A DNA stretch of 64,000 nt from an uncultured Prevotella sp. (GCA_900316015.1 ONBG01000004.1:124001-188000); one strand, 5' to 3'; positions 44,170 to 53,451 are shown, counted from the first letter of the stretch. The notes: generated by a model not told the origin, from the letters alone. Program-made: numbers and translations.

Positions 44170-44806
44170 AGGTTGTTAACAACCCTGTTTGGCAATCCAT
44201 ACCATCGCCGCCCGCGCCGCCGACCCGCCCGCTTTTTTTCGTGAGCTTAAAAGAACAAAAACCAAAATGAAAAGAATCATCGGCGGCGGCGACGGCGGAC
44301 TTTTTTTCGAGTCGACGACGTCGACTCTTTTTTTCTATATCTTTATTTTTATCTCTATTTATACGCGCGCGGATATAAGGTACGCGCACGAATATTGAAT
44401 TTGCATTCAATTTAGACTCATTTTGCAACGTGTTATCATTCAATTTAGATTCACTTTCCATACCATGATCATCCTCGCCTGTGAAGAGCCTCAGGATCGC
44501 CTCAGGGATGTGAAACGAACACTGCAGACCGTGACTGGTGAAGGACTTCCTTTTCATGTCCACGCGGACCAGTCCGTAGTTGAGGATAACGATCTTGACA
44601 TACCTCACCGACTTGTGCAATACCATGGCGAGCATCCGCAAGGTGAAATAGGAAAAACTGCCCACACAGTTGCGCCTGTGTGAGAGATAGAGCAAGAGGA
44701 TCAGGAAAATACAAACGGCAGTGGCACCTCCTGCCTGAACCAAGTCGCCAAACAAAGGGTCTTCCAAGAAGTCCTTGGGAATCTGAATGTAAGGTACTTT
44801 TTTCAT
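44114..44806 (-). CDS. winged-helix protein, replication-initiator-like, C-terminus doubtful
   Basis: A 230-codon frame. The first ~110 residues look like a winged helix: KVPYIQIPKDFLEDPLFGDL, SFSYFTLRMLAMVLHKSVRY, VKIVILNYGLVRVDMKRK. A duplicated ESKLNxN element and a basic stretch (KKSRRRRLEKKS) follow. The last ~60 residues are Gly-rich and run through an intrinsic hairpin and the 22-bp repeats, so the true or original end is unclear. Upstream lie a consensus promoter and two 11-bp iteron-like arrays, an arrangement typical of plasmid or phage replication initiators. That role is inference; no database family is claimed. Confidence 0.6.
   Translation of the reverse strand: MKKVPYIQIPKDFLEDPLFGDLVQAGGATAVCIFLILLLYLSHRRNCVGSFSYFTLRMLAMVLHKSVRYVKIVILNYGLVRVDMKRKSFTSHGLQCSFHIPEAILRLFTGEDDHGMESESKLNDNTLQNESKLNANSIFVRVPYIRARINRDKNKDIEKKSRRRRLEKKSAVAAADDSFHFGFCSFKLTKKSGRVGGAGGDGMDCQTGLLTTCSAGGHLLPRERSPVGVR
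44309..44334 (+). terminator. perfect hairpin with T-run inside the winged-helix ORF
   Basis: GAGTCGAC, GAC loop, GTCGACTC, then T7: a textbook intrinsic terminator on the plus strand, yet located within the minus-strand coding frame (encoding SRRRRL). No plus-strand gene is evident upstream apart from the DUF4105 gene ending at 43951. Confidence 0.5.
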
Positions 44807-44884
44807 AAGGCGAAAAGTTTAATAGTGAATAAACGTGGTTAAACGGCACGATCCGTGCCATTTGCAGTTGACAAAACTACCCTA

Positions 44885-44916
44885 CAAAGATAGCAAATCA
44901 TATCCATATATCCAAA
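44885..44916 (-). promoter_or_regulatory. promoter of the winged-helix gene
   Basis: Minus strand: TTTG (44913-44916), 20-bp spacer, TATCTTTG (44885-44892), about 79 bp before the start codon; the first 11-bp repeat array begins 6 bp upstream of the -33 element. Confidence 0.75.
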
Positions 44917-44922
44917 TAATGG

Positions 44923-44977
44923 GACAGTTTGGAGACAGTTTTGAGTAAGATTTGAGACAGTTTTGAGACAGTTTTGA
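44923..44977. repeat. 11-bp iteron-like array A
   Basis: Five consecutive 11-bp units with starts at 44923, 44934, 44945, 44956 and 44967. Three are exactly GACAGTTTTGA, one is GACAGTTTGGA and one (44945) is degenerate; a sixth begins GAC at 44978. They sit directly upstream of the winged-helix gene promoter. Confidence 0.88.
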
Positions 44978-45044
44978 GACGCAACGACCTAAAATTAACT
45001 TATAAAACGTTGATAATCATAGTATTACTGATTTGTGTTAAAAT

Positions 45045-45131
45045 CCTATTTTAACCCTATTTCCAACCTATTTTCAGTCTATTTGGTATCTATTCTCAGC
45101 CTATTCCCGAGCTATTCCTGTCTATTTCACA
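45045..45131. repeat. 11-bp iteron-like array B
   Basis: Eight units, 11-bp period (one is 10 bp), with starts at 45045, 45056, 45067, 45078, 45089, 45100, 45111 and 45121. Core CCTATTT followed by variable NNNN. The sequence differs from array A but shares its period, one turn of the DNA helix. The interval 44978-45044 is AT-rich without other features. Confidence 0.88.
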
Positions 45132-45173
45132 CGATTTCCTCTGCTTCCAGGCTTTGTCCCGGAACAATCAAGA

Positions 45174-45977
45174 CTATCCCACCCCAGCACCGAAGAGGGC
45201 GAAGTCACCTTTTGCCGGGTCATCGGGAAAGACCTGTCGGAGCTCTTCCGTCAACGCTATGACTGATGCCCATGTAGCTGTGCGCTGATGAATCAGTTGC
45301 AACTGCTGCGCCATTTGCTGGACATGGGTGTCCATGGGGATCAGGAGGTTCCGCTTGTCGATGAAGTCGGACCAGAGTCCGAGGTCAACGGGCGAGCCAT
45401 CCCTGACCATCCACCTGAGGAACATACAAGGTCGCTTGCACAAAGAATAAACAGGCCGGGGAACCATACCCTTGATTCCCCGGCTTTGGAAATAGTCGCT
45501 TAACGCCCATAAAGTAGCCATTACATCGGTAACAGACAGCTCTCTCCTTGCGATGACTTGGCGCACGTACGTGCCGATCGTGCCATACTCGGTGAGCATC
45601 GCTTGCAAGGCTGCCAACAAACAGCGGACTTGATGGCAGGTATAGAGACGGTAGTAGCACGCATCCGTATCGGGTATCGCCTCCTTATACGCCCCTTGCC
45701 TTACCCAGTCGTAGACTTTCCCATGGGATTCGTCAAGCATGAACTGGATCTTCGGGAAGAATTGGCTCCGTGAACCATAACTCAGGCAGGAAGCAAGGAG
45801 AGCCATCACTTCCTGATCAGGTACCCCTACGACCTGGTGCATAAACCAGGAAGGATCCCCGTTGAGGAAATCCTGGGTCTCATATTGGTCGGCATAGCCG
45901 ATCAGCAATTCTCTTGTTCTCTCGTCCATCTTCGCTATGACGGTCTCCACGGGCAGTACGATGGGCACCGTTGGCAC
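45174..45977 (-). CDS. TIGR02757 family protein
   Basis: A ~267-aa protein of the TIGR02757 (DUF2400) family, found mainly in Bacteroidetes and of unknown function. Typical features: YETQDFLNGDPSWFMHQV, DQEVMALLASCLSYGSRSQFF, WMVRDGSPVDLGLW and IPMDTHVQQMAQQL, the last a pattern reminiscent of HhH-GPD-type helices. The ATG at 45929 (MDERTRELLIGYADQYE) fits family N-termini better than the one at 45977 and is an equally good start. It follows the glutaredoxin-like gene closely. Confidence 0.9.
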   Translation of the reverse strand: MPTVPIVLPVETVIAKMDERTRELLIGYADQYETQDFLNGDPSWFMHQVVGVPDQEVMALLASCLSYGSRSQFFPKIQFMLDESHGKVYDWVRQGAYKEAIPDTDACYYRLYTCHQVRCLLAALQAMLTEYGTIGTYVRQVIARRELSVTDVMATLWALSDYFQSRGIKGMVPRPVYSLCKRPCMFLRWMVRDGSPVDLGLWSDFIDKRNLLIPMDTHVQQMAQQLQLIHQRTATWASVIALTEELRQVFPDDPAKGDFALFGAGVG

Positions 45978-45986
45978 GGCATCGGC

Positions 45987-46286
45987 TTAGCAACCTTTGC
46001 CATCAAGGCTGCACGAGGGTGCGCCATCAGGATCATATTCCTTCAGGCCAACGTCCTCGGGCTTTAGGGTGACTGTGCCATCCTCCAAGACGAAGGCTGG
46101 GATACCGATGTCCCCGATCTCCTTGGAGTGGTCGAATGCCGCGCTCTTGTCACGTAAGTGCATGAATGCACTCATATTCCTCACATTCTCACCAATGTCG
46201 ATTACCTTGAATCGCTTGTCGCCTTTTACCTGCTCATCCACAAAAGCGCAGTATGGACAGGAAGGCATGCCATAAATTTTAATCAT
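45987..46286 (-). CDS. glutaredoxin-like protein
   Basis: A 99-aa thioredoxin-fold protein with an N-terminal CPYC active site (IKIYGMPSCPYCAFV) and a cis-proline segment (GIPAFVLEDG). It is a divergent glutaredoxin-related family that carries a Cys-containing tail (PSCSLDGKGC). Cytoplasmic thiol redox role is expected; the partner is unknown. Nine bp upstream of the TIGR02757 gene. Confidence 0.88.
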   Translation of the reverse strand: MIKIYGMPSCPYCAFVDEQVKGDKRFKVIDIGENVRNMSAFMHLRDKSAAFDHSKEIGDIGIPAFVLEDGTVTLKPEDVGLKEYDPDGAPSCSLDGKGC

Positions 46287-46349
46287 TGTTATTGTCCTTT
46301 CGTTAAATATTCATGTTATATTACTTGAGCCTTTGGTATTTAACCGAGG

Positions 46350-46541
46350 CTATTCATCGCTCCAACCCTTGTCATCCTCGTCCATATCGATGAAGTTCTT
46401 CTTAGCAAGACCAGCACCAGAGTCGTCCCCTGTGTCTGTATAGTTTTGGCTATCACCCATGGGCAATGTCTCCATCAGATCATGACCCATTTGAACGACG
46501 AAACAGTGTGGCTTCGTATAATTCTCTTTTTTCATTGTCAT
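46350..46541 (-). CDS. small acidic-tailed protein paired with a surface protein (3 of 3)
   Basis: A 63-aa protein (or 61 from the second ATG, at 46535): MTMKKENYTKPHCFVVQMGH start, Gly/Ser/Asp middle, AKKNFIDMDEDDKGWSDE tail. It begins 6 bp after the stop of the LRR surface protein gene, the same arrangement as the pairs at 40595 and 42484. The shared features are KKxxYxxP, a hydrophobic V/L stretch and the K-x-N-x-F-acidic end with Trp. Function unknown. Confidence 0.8.
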   Translation of the reverse strand: MTMKKENYTKPHCFVVQMGHDLMETLPMGDSQNYTDTGDDSGAGLAKKNFIDMDEDDKGWSDE

Positions 46542-46547
46542 TCCTCC

Positions 46548-48659
46548 TTATTGATTACTGATGATCACCTTTTTCCCGTTATGGATGTAGACACCTCTCT
46601 GTGAAGGTTTCGTGCCTAATTCCCTTCCATCGAGGGTGTACCACGGCGTATTGACCTTTCCTTGTGTGGTTTCTACCTGAGAGATACCCGTAGGAGCAAA
46701 GGTATCCCATGAGAGGATGAATCCTTTTGCGTTAGAAGTAGTCCCTGTTAAGTCGAGATAAGCCCTCCAGTTGCCAATCTTGCTGTTGTTAGTCCGCCAG
46801 AAGCCTAACTTGTTGTATTGATCGGAGTTCGTGTTGTTGTTGAGACCTAACACATAATAGTTGGCACTGTTTTGAATGGATTTGTCTTTCGTTCCCTTCA
46901 AGAGATTCGTTTCAGCAGTCTTTGCCGTGCCCGTGCTCTGGTTCAAGGCAAAGAGCGTATAGGTATCTGCGGAGCGACGAATCAACATTGGCGTGTTAGC
47001 TGCGACGATCTCCCCTTCTTTGGCTATCTCTGTTAGCGTGGCTGTGTTGTCATGACTTCCTTCAGTCACGTGGGTGGCTGAGATCGCATAAGCCGTGGCA
47101 CCTGTTGGCAGGACGGCGTCATAAGGGAGGTTGACAGTTCCATATTCCTGTGACATGGGCAACAAATAGCACTCTACAGTGTCTGTGACATCCATCACTT
47201 TCATGTAGGAAAGGCTGGCCCCCGTGTCATAATTGTAGGTGATGGTGATAGGGGTAGCCTTCGCAGAGGTACTTGCCCAGTTGAAGAGTCGTTTTCGTAC
47301 GGAGCCATTGGTAAACTTCAAAGGCACCAAACCATCAGACTCCTGTCCAACAGAAAACGTAATGTCAGTGATATTGCCAGAAACGTTCAGTTTTGCATCG
47401 CTGATCTTGCTTGCGTCAATGCCGCTTCCAACGCGTAAATAAGCATCCGTTCCATCAGTATAGAACATCATTCGACGATGCTGTTTGCCAGCACTTGCAC
47501 CGGCAAAAGTGTTTGTTTGATAAGTTTCCTTCAGCTGGGTAAAATTGCTCAAATCTATAGAAGCCAATGCATTGTTAGATACACAGAGAAAAACCATTTG
47601 AGTTGATAATTTGGGATGTAGGCTCAAGGACGTCAGCTAATTACCATGGCAATCGAGGTGTGTCAAAGCTGTGTTGTTAGTCAAGTTAAGAGCAGTCAGT
47701 TTATTACTGTAACACGACAGACCTGTCAAGGCTGTATTCTTGCTCAAATCAAGCTCTGTTAATTTGTTATTGAAACAGAGCAAAGTCTGGAGCTTGGCAT
47801 TGTTGGTCAAATCGAGTTGGGTCAAGCTATTCGTATAGCAAGACAAATTGATCAAATACTGATTCTTCGTCACGTCTAGTTCTGTCAATTTATTGCCAAA
47901 ACATAATAAATCTTGAAGTTGGGGCAACATACTAACATCGATTTTCGGCATATTATTGCTGTTAACAGACAGATAAACCAATTTAGTATTGTTGGATAAA
48001 TCCAAGCTTGTAAGGAGAGGATTATTAAATGCCCATAACTTTTGCAACACAGTGTTTTTTGACAAGTCGATAGTAGTTAGCTTGTTTTTGTAGATTGACA
48101 AGTCTATCAACTGTGGATTGTGTGTAACATCAAGAGACTGGAGCAGATTGTTGCCTACATAAAGAGATTGCAACATGCTGCATTTGCTCACGTCAATATG
48201 GGTCAGCGTCTTCATTTCGGCGCAGTTGATGTAAGTCATATCTGGATTGTTTGTGAAGTCCAGAGATATTACACCGCATTTCGCAATTTTCAATGTTTGA
48301 AGCTTCGGAACGACACTTAGATCGATGCTCGTCAGATCTGGATTATTCTGACAAGATAATGAGGTCAACTCAGGAAAGAACTTCAAGCCTGTGAGGTCTT
48401 TGATACCCAAACCGTCCATGGATATAGAGGACACTGTTGTACTCGCCGGCAATACCCCATTTTTACCAAAACTGGAGTTAACATAAGACCTGAAAGCCGG
48501 GTCGGGGAAGTTCGTTTCGTTAATCTCAATGTCTTGGGCAAAGAGATGAGCTGGTGTGAAAAGTAAGACAATCGCCAGGAAGGCGTAGGACAAGACAAGC
48601 AGACGCTTGCTCTTTCTCGAAAAACGTAATAATTGCTGTAAATATCTAAATAATCCCAT
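46548..48659 (-). pseudogene. leucine-rich-repeat surface protein interrupted by an in-frame stop
   Basis: One coding frame from ATG 48659 (signal-anchor region RLLVLSYAFLAIVLLFTP) to 46548, broken only by TAG at 47637-47639. Before it are about 14 repeats of ~21 residues of the type LTELDLSKNTALTGLSCYSN. The repeat continues in the same frame directly after the stop (LTSLSLHPKLS), so a Lys or Gln codon became TAG by one substitution. The second half is a beta-rich domain ending in WYTLDGREL and GVYIHNGKKVIISNQ, the same terminal module as the other two surface proteins. It could yield a truncated secreted LRR protein, or full length by readthrough. Confidence 0.88.
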
Positions 48660-48827
48660 ATAATATTGAATAAAAAACAAATGAATCTGAAATAATATTG
48701 AACTGATTGACACTGTATTTATTATACTTTCAGTGCTGACTTTCTCCTGATACGCTGCAAAGATAGTAATTATTTCAATCATGACCAAACAACCAGATAA
48801 AGATAAACCTCTAATTCGCATTTTTTA

Positions 48828-48868
48828 ATAAAAAAACATCCTGAACAGCAATAAGTTGCCCAGGATGT
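48828..48868 (-). terminator. terminator downstream of the DUF4301 gene
   Basis: Minus strand: ACATCCTGG, loop, CAGGATGT followed by T8. The interval 48660-48827 holds only the AT-rich upstream region of the LRR gene. Confidence 0.75.
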
Positions 48869-48934
48869 TGCCTTAACAAAGTTCTTACTCGCCATCGTGG
48901 CACAAGTAAGGATCTCATAGATCTATATTTTCTC

Positions 48935-50452
48935 TTATTGATGCTGTTCGCGCAGCAGGTCATTAACCGTCTTCACCGGATTGAAGGTAGACAGGGGAAC
49001 CTCAACGAAGACCGTGTTCCAGTCGCTCATAGCACCATTCCACAGTCCCGGAAGTTCTAATGCCTTCAGGTCCTTCCCATTCTTACTCTTGCTGCTGATA
49101 AACCCTGTCTTCGGGTCAACGTACTTCGGCAAGTCAAACGGATTCCCTTTGTAATCCTTGATGGCACAGACTAAATCGACAGGATTGAAATGTGTCCCCT
49201 CGGTGAACATCTTGACATAGTCAGGATTGTTCTTGTCGATCTGCGTGCTTTCCAAGATCTGCAGGCTGATCGTACCATCCTGGTTATAGGTCAGGAACGG
49301 TCCCCCACCCGGCTCACCAACATTCTTGACGACACCACAAACGCGCATGGGTCGGTTCAGCTTCTTTCGCAAGTAGATCACCAACTCTGCATCCTCCAAC
49401 TCCTTGATGTCCGGTTTGCGACAGCAGAGATCGCGCTGCAAGAACCGAATGATCTCCTCTAATTGCGCATGGGTATAATTACCCGTATCCAACAAGCGCA
49501 GATACTCAAACGCTTTCTCCTGAAGCGTGACCAAGACACCCGCAATGAGCTGTTTATAGGTGACAGTATCTCCTTTCAATCGATCTGGAACTACATTATC
49601 TATGTTCTTGATAAACACAATGTCTGCATCAATCTCGTTCAAGTTTTGGATTAAGGCACCATGCCCTCCCGGTCGGAACAAGAGCGAGCCATCCTCATTC
49701 CGGAAAGGAGTGTTGTCCGGGTTGGCAGCAATCGTATCCGTATTAGGTTTCTGCTCAGAGAAAGAGATGTTGAACTTCACCCCAAACTTTTGGGCATATT
49801 TCCCTGCTTTCTCAGCTACCTTCTCCTTGAAAAGAGCCAGATGGTCGTGACTAACCGTGAAATGGACATTCGCCTCGCCGCCACTGCTTGCATAAAGGGC
49901 AGCTTCTACCAAATGTTCCTCCATCGGCGTGCGGGGACCATCCTCATAATTATGGAAAAGGAGCAATCCCTTGGGCAGATTCCCATAGTTTAATCCCTTA
50001 GGTTCCAACATGTTTGCCACGATTGCTTTATAGTTTCCTTCAGCTAACAGTTGCCGGATATTTTTTCCTTCGTTCTTCTTGCACTGGTCGCACAAAGCCT
50101 CACGGAAAGCAAACTCCCTGATATGGTCGAAGAAAGTCTTCTCAAAGTCGGTCTGTGGCTGGTCATAGTCTGCGTTCAAGAAAGCGAACATGTTCTTGAA
50201 CATCCGGCTGGCAGCGCCAGAAGCCGGGACGAACTTCACGATCTTCTTCCCGCTTTCCTTGTACTTTTCCCATGCCTCATCATATTTCTCCCGCTCTTCC
50301 GCAGAGGGAGCCATGATGCCTTTGCCTATAGCGGCGGCACCTTCCAGCTTGAGGAAAGGGAACCCCGTCTTGATCTGCTCTAACTGATGATGGACTTGCT
50401 CTTCAGAGATGCCACGTTCAGCAATTTGCTGTAAGTCTTTGTCTGATAACAT
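48935..50452 (-). CDS. DUF4301 family protein
   Basis: A 505-aa cytoplasmic protein of the DUF4301 family, which is restricted to Bacteroidetes and uncharacterised. The family resembles sugar-nucleotidyltransferase folds: FVPASGAASRMFKNMFAFL near residue 75 recalls a nucleotide-binding Gly-rich loop, and FLTYNQDGTISLQILE and VFIKNIDNVVPDRLKGD are conserved blocks. Full length and monocistronic with its own terminator. Substrate unknown. Confidence 0.88.
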   Translation of the reverse strand: MLSDKDLQQIAERGISEEQVHHQLEQIKTGFPFLKLEGAAAIGKGIMAPSAEEREKYDEAWEKYKESGKKIVKFVPASGAASRMFKNMFAFLNADYDQPQTDFEKTFFDHIREFAFREALCDQCKKNEGKNIRQLLAEGNYKAIVANMLEPKGLNYGNLPKGLLLFHNYEDGPRTPMEEHLVEAALYASSGGEANVHFTVSHDHLALFKEKVAEKAGKYAQKFGVKFNISFSEQKPNTDTIAANPDNTPFRNEDGSLLFRPGGHGALIQNLNEIDADIVFIKNIDNVVPDRLKGDTVTYKQLIAGVLVTLQEKAFEYLRLLDTGNYTHAQLEEIIRFLQRDLCCRKPDIKELEDAELVIYLRKKLNRPMRVCGVVKNVGEPGGGPFLTYNQDGTISLQILESTQIDKNNPDYVKMFTEGTHFNPVDLVCAIKDYKGNPFDLPKYVDPKTGFISSKSKNGKDLKALELPGLWNGAMSDWNTVFVEVPLSTFNPVKTVNDLLREQHQ

Positions 50453-50602
50453 AATATAATCGTTTTGAATTTAAAGCATAAACAGGACGAATACCTAACT
50501 ATCTGTATTCTTGCAACAAATTTAGTTACTTTTGTTGAAAAAAGGAAATGTTTGGAAGAAAAAGTGTAACTTTGCAATGAGATTTTCTTAGAGAGGCAAA
50601 TT

Positions 50603-52819
50603 ATGGAAGAGAAATTCGAATTCACTCCTGAGGAGAAAGCAGAGACCTTGGCATTGGCAAGCAAGTTGAAGGTTGCCATTGGCGACACGCTGAAGCCGGG
50701 TGACTTAGAGAAAGTGGAGAAGCACGTCATGTCTTCAATCGACAAGGGTCAGATTGAAAGGAACATCTTCGGACTGAACCCGATCCTCTGTTCTTTTCAG
50801 ACGGCTGACATTGCCGTCGAGGAGATCGGCATGAAGCGAGATGGCGTCTTAGCAATCATTCTCTTCCCAAGTGTCCTCAGCGGACATGCGGAAATGGAAT
50901 ACGTGAAGGATACGTTTGGGGAGGATGTCTATCATATCATCCACGGACTGATGCATATCCAGGAACTTTATAAAAAGAATCCCGTCATCGAAAGCGAGAA
51001 TTTCCGTAACCTCCTGCTTTCCTTCGCAGAAGACATGCGTGTCATCCTGATCATGATTGCTGACCGCGTGAACCTGATGCGGCAGATCCGGGATACGGAC
51101 AAGGTGGAAGCCAAGAAAAGGGTGAGCGAGGAAGCCTCTTATCTATACGCCCCATTGGCACATAAACTCGGTCTGTATAAACTGAAAAGCGAGTTGGAGG
51201 ACCTGAGCTTGAAATACCTGGAGCATGACGCTTATTACATGATCAAGGAAAAGTTGAATGCTACCAAGCGATCCCGAGATGCGTATATCGAACGGTTCAT
51301 TGGCCCGATCCAAAAGAAATTGGAGGAAGCAGGATTGAAATTCCACATGAAAGGACGGACCAAGAGCATCCATTCCATCTGGCAGAAGATGAAGAAACAG
51401 AAATGTGGGTTCGAAGGGATCTATGATCTCTTTGCCATTCGCATCATCCTCGACTCGCCCTTGGAGAAAGAGAAAATGCAGTGCTGGCAAGTCTATTCCA
51501 TCATCACCGACATGTATCAGCCGAACCCTAAGCGGCTACGCGACTGGTTGAGCGTACCAAAGTCGAACGGCTACGAGAGCCTTCACATCACGGTCTTAGG
51601 TCCGGAGAACAAATGGGTGGAAGTACAGATCCGGACGGAACGGATGGATGAGATTGCCGAGCGTGGCCTTGCTGCCCACTGGAGATACAAGGGCATCAAG
51701 GGAGAGAGCGAGAAAGGCATGGATGAATGGCTGAACAACATCCGGTCGGCACTGGAGAACAATGATGACCTGCAGTTGATGGACCAGTTCAAGATGGATC
51801 TATACGAAGACGAGGTATATATCTTCACCCCGAAAGGCGACCTGTTCAAGTTTCCGAAGGGAGCCACGGTTCTCGATTTTGCCTATCACATCCATTCGAA
51901 TATTGGCAATACCTGCGTGGGGGCACGAATCAACGGGAAGAATGTGTCCATCCGCGAAGAGCTCCATTCGGGCGACACGGTGGAGATCGTCACGCAGAAC
52001 AACCAAAAGCCCAGCACAAACTGGCTGAATATCGTCAAGACATCACGGGCCAAGGCAAAGATCCGGTTGGCTTTGAAGGAAACTCAAGTCAAGGACGGAC
52101 TCTATGCCAAGGAGATGTTAGAACGCAGGTTCAAGAACAAGAAGATCGATATCGAAGAGAGCGTCATGAACCACATGATCAAGAAAATGGGGTTCAAGGA
52201 AATCTCCGAGTTCTATAAGCAAATCGCTGACAACAAATTAGATATCAACGAGATCATTGATACGTATGTCAAGACGAGAGACCATCTTCAAAATCCAAAT
52301 GCCAACCTTCCTGCTCGCTCCGCCCAGGAGTTCAATTTTGAAAACCCGGACGAGGCGATCACCAAGGAAAATGACGATGTGTTGGTCATTGACAGGAACC
52401 TGAAGGGAGTCGACTACAGTCTTGCCCAATGCTGCCATCCCATCTATGGCGACCCGATCTTCGGTTTCGTCACGGTCAGCGGTGGCATCAAGATCCACAG
52501 GAAGGACTGTCCCAACGCCCCGGAGTTGCGCCGGCGATTTGGTTATCGCATCGTCAAGGCACGTTGGAGCGGGAAAGGATCGTCACAATACAGCATCACC
52601 CTCCGTGTCATTGGCAATGACGACATCGGCATTGTCAACAACATCACCAGTATCATCTCAAAGGAAGAGAAGATTGCCCTTAGGACGATCCATATTGACA
52701 GCCATGACGGACTGTTCAGCGGCAACTTAGTCGTTCAGTTAGAGGATGTCAGCAAGTTAGAGGACTTGCTGAAGAAGCTCAGGACCGTGAAAGGTGTCAA
52801 GCAGGTCACCCGTCTCTAA
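50603..52819 (+). CDS. RelA/SpoT-family (p)ppGpp synthetase with degenerate hydrolase domain
   Basis: A 738-aa stringent-response protein. The N-terminal HD domain has FPSVLSG where hydrolases carry the HDxxED metal motif, so hydrolysis is probably lost. The synthetase domain is intact (RTKSIHSIWQKM, YDLFAIRIIL, SNGYESLHITV), followed by the TGS domain (DEVYIFTPKGDLFKFPKGAT), a zinc-finger-like QCCHPIYGD region and a C-terminal ACT domain (SQYSITLRVIGNDDIGIVN). Role: makes (p)ppGpp on starvation, probably ribosome-associated (RelA type). A bifunctional SpoT homologue would be expected elsewhere. Overlaps the convergent TetR gene by 4 bp. Confidence 0.9.
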   Translation: MEEKFEFTPEEKAETLALASKLKVAIGDTLKPGDLEKVEKHVMSSIDKGQIERNIFGLNPILCSFQTADIAVEEIGMKRDGVLAIILFPSVLSGHAEMEYVKDTFGEDVYHIIHGLMHIQELYKKNPVIESENFRNLLLSFAEDMRVILIMIADRVNLMRQIRDTDKVEAKKRVSEEASYLYAPLAHKLGLYKLKSELEDLSLKYLEHDAYYMIKEKLNATKRSRDAYIERFIGPIQKKLEEAGLKFHMKGRTKSIHSIWQKMKKQKCGFEGIYDLFAIRIILDSPLEKEKMQCWQVYSIITDMYQPNPKRLRDWLSVPKSNGYESLHITVLGPENKWVEVQIRTERMDEIAERGLAAHWRYKGIKGESEKGMDEWLNNIRSALENNDDLQLMDQFKMDLYEDEVYIFTPKGDLFKFPKGATVLDFAYHIHSNIGNTCVGARINGKNVSIREELHSGDTVEIVTQNNQKPSTNWLNIVKTSRAKAKIRLALKETQVKDGLYAKEMLERRFKNKKIDIEESVMNHMIKKMGFKEISEFYKQIADNKLDINEIIDTYVKTRDHLQNPNANLPARSAQEFNFENPDEAITKENDDVLVIDRNLKGVDYSLAQCCHPIYGDPIFGFVTVSGGIKIHRKDCPNAPELRRRFGYRIVKARWSGKGSSQYSITLRVIGNDDIGIVNNITSIISKEEKIALRTIHIDSHDGLFSGNLVVQLEDVSKLEDLLKKLRTVKGVKQVTRL

Positions 52820-53451
52820 TGGAATTGATTCAGGAGTTGCTCGTCCAAGATCGTGATCCCCTTGATCGTGCAGAATCCCCGCAAGTACAGGAAAACCAAG
52901 TTCTTGTAAATTCTCTTTAAGCTGTATTTCTTGTACAACTGGGTTCTCATGATCTTCTCCATGGCATTCGACCCTAAGACCCGGACGATGTCATAATCAA
53001 TGTCATCCCTGAAATAACCTTCCTTGATGCCTTCCCTAAAGAAGGTACGGGAATAGTCGTTACGCCGATCGTGCTTGGTTTGCAAGAAATCAATGACACT
53101 CTTGTATTTATGGATTTCCTCATAGAAGTTGATATTCGTGTTGTCTAACTCCTTCATTTGCAACTTGAGGAACTCCAAAAGAATCTCCATCACATTACGA
53201 GGGTGCTCTGCCATGAACGTGCGCATGTGATTGTCCAACTGATCCTCATGCTGTTTCACCATCTCCAAAAGGAGAGCCTCCTTTGTACCATAGATCTCAT
53301 ACAAAGTTCTTTTCGAGATACTCAACAGTTCGGCAATGTCATCCATCCTCACTGCCTTGACTCCCTTAGCGGTAAATTCCCGAAAGGCAGTCTGCAAAAT
53401 CTTGTCTTTTAACTCCCTGCGATATGGAGTTTGAGTAATTGGTTGTTTCAT
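52816..53451 (-). CDS. TetR/AcrR family regulator
   Basis: A 211-aa repressor: N-terminal helix-turn-helix KILQTAFREFTAKGVKAVRM, DIAELLSISKRTLYEIYGTK is the DNA-binding signature; the C-terminal helical ligand domain is divergent. A TACCTTTG element lies upstream on the minus strand. It is divergent from malic enzyme, a possible target, but the ligand is unknown. Confidence 0.92.
   Translation of the reverse strand: MKQPITQTPYRRELKDKILQTAFREFTAKGVKAVRMDDIAELLSISKRTLYEIYGTKEALLLEMVKQHEDQLDNHMRTFMAEHPRNVMEILLEFLKLQMKELDNTNINFYEEIHKYKSVIDFLQTKHDRRNDYSRTFFREGIKEGYFRDDIDYDIVRVLGSNAMEKIMRTQLYKKYSLKRIYKNLVFLYLRGFCTIKGITILDEQLLNQFH

Noticed and set aside
44274-44300. CGG-rich triplet run near the end of the winged-helix ORF
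   Set aside because: Short and imperfect; encodes Ala in the minus frame and does not form a clear microsatellite.
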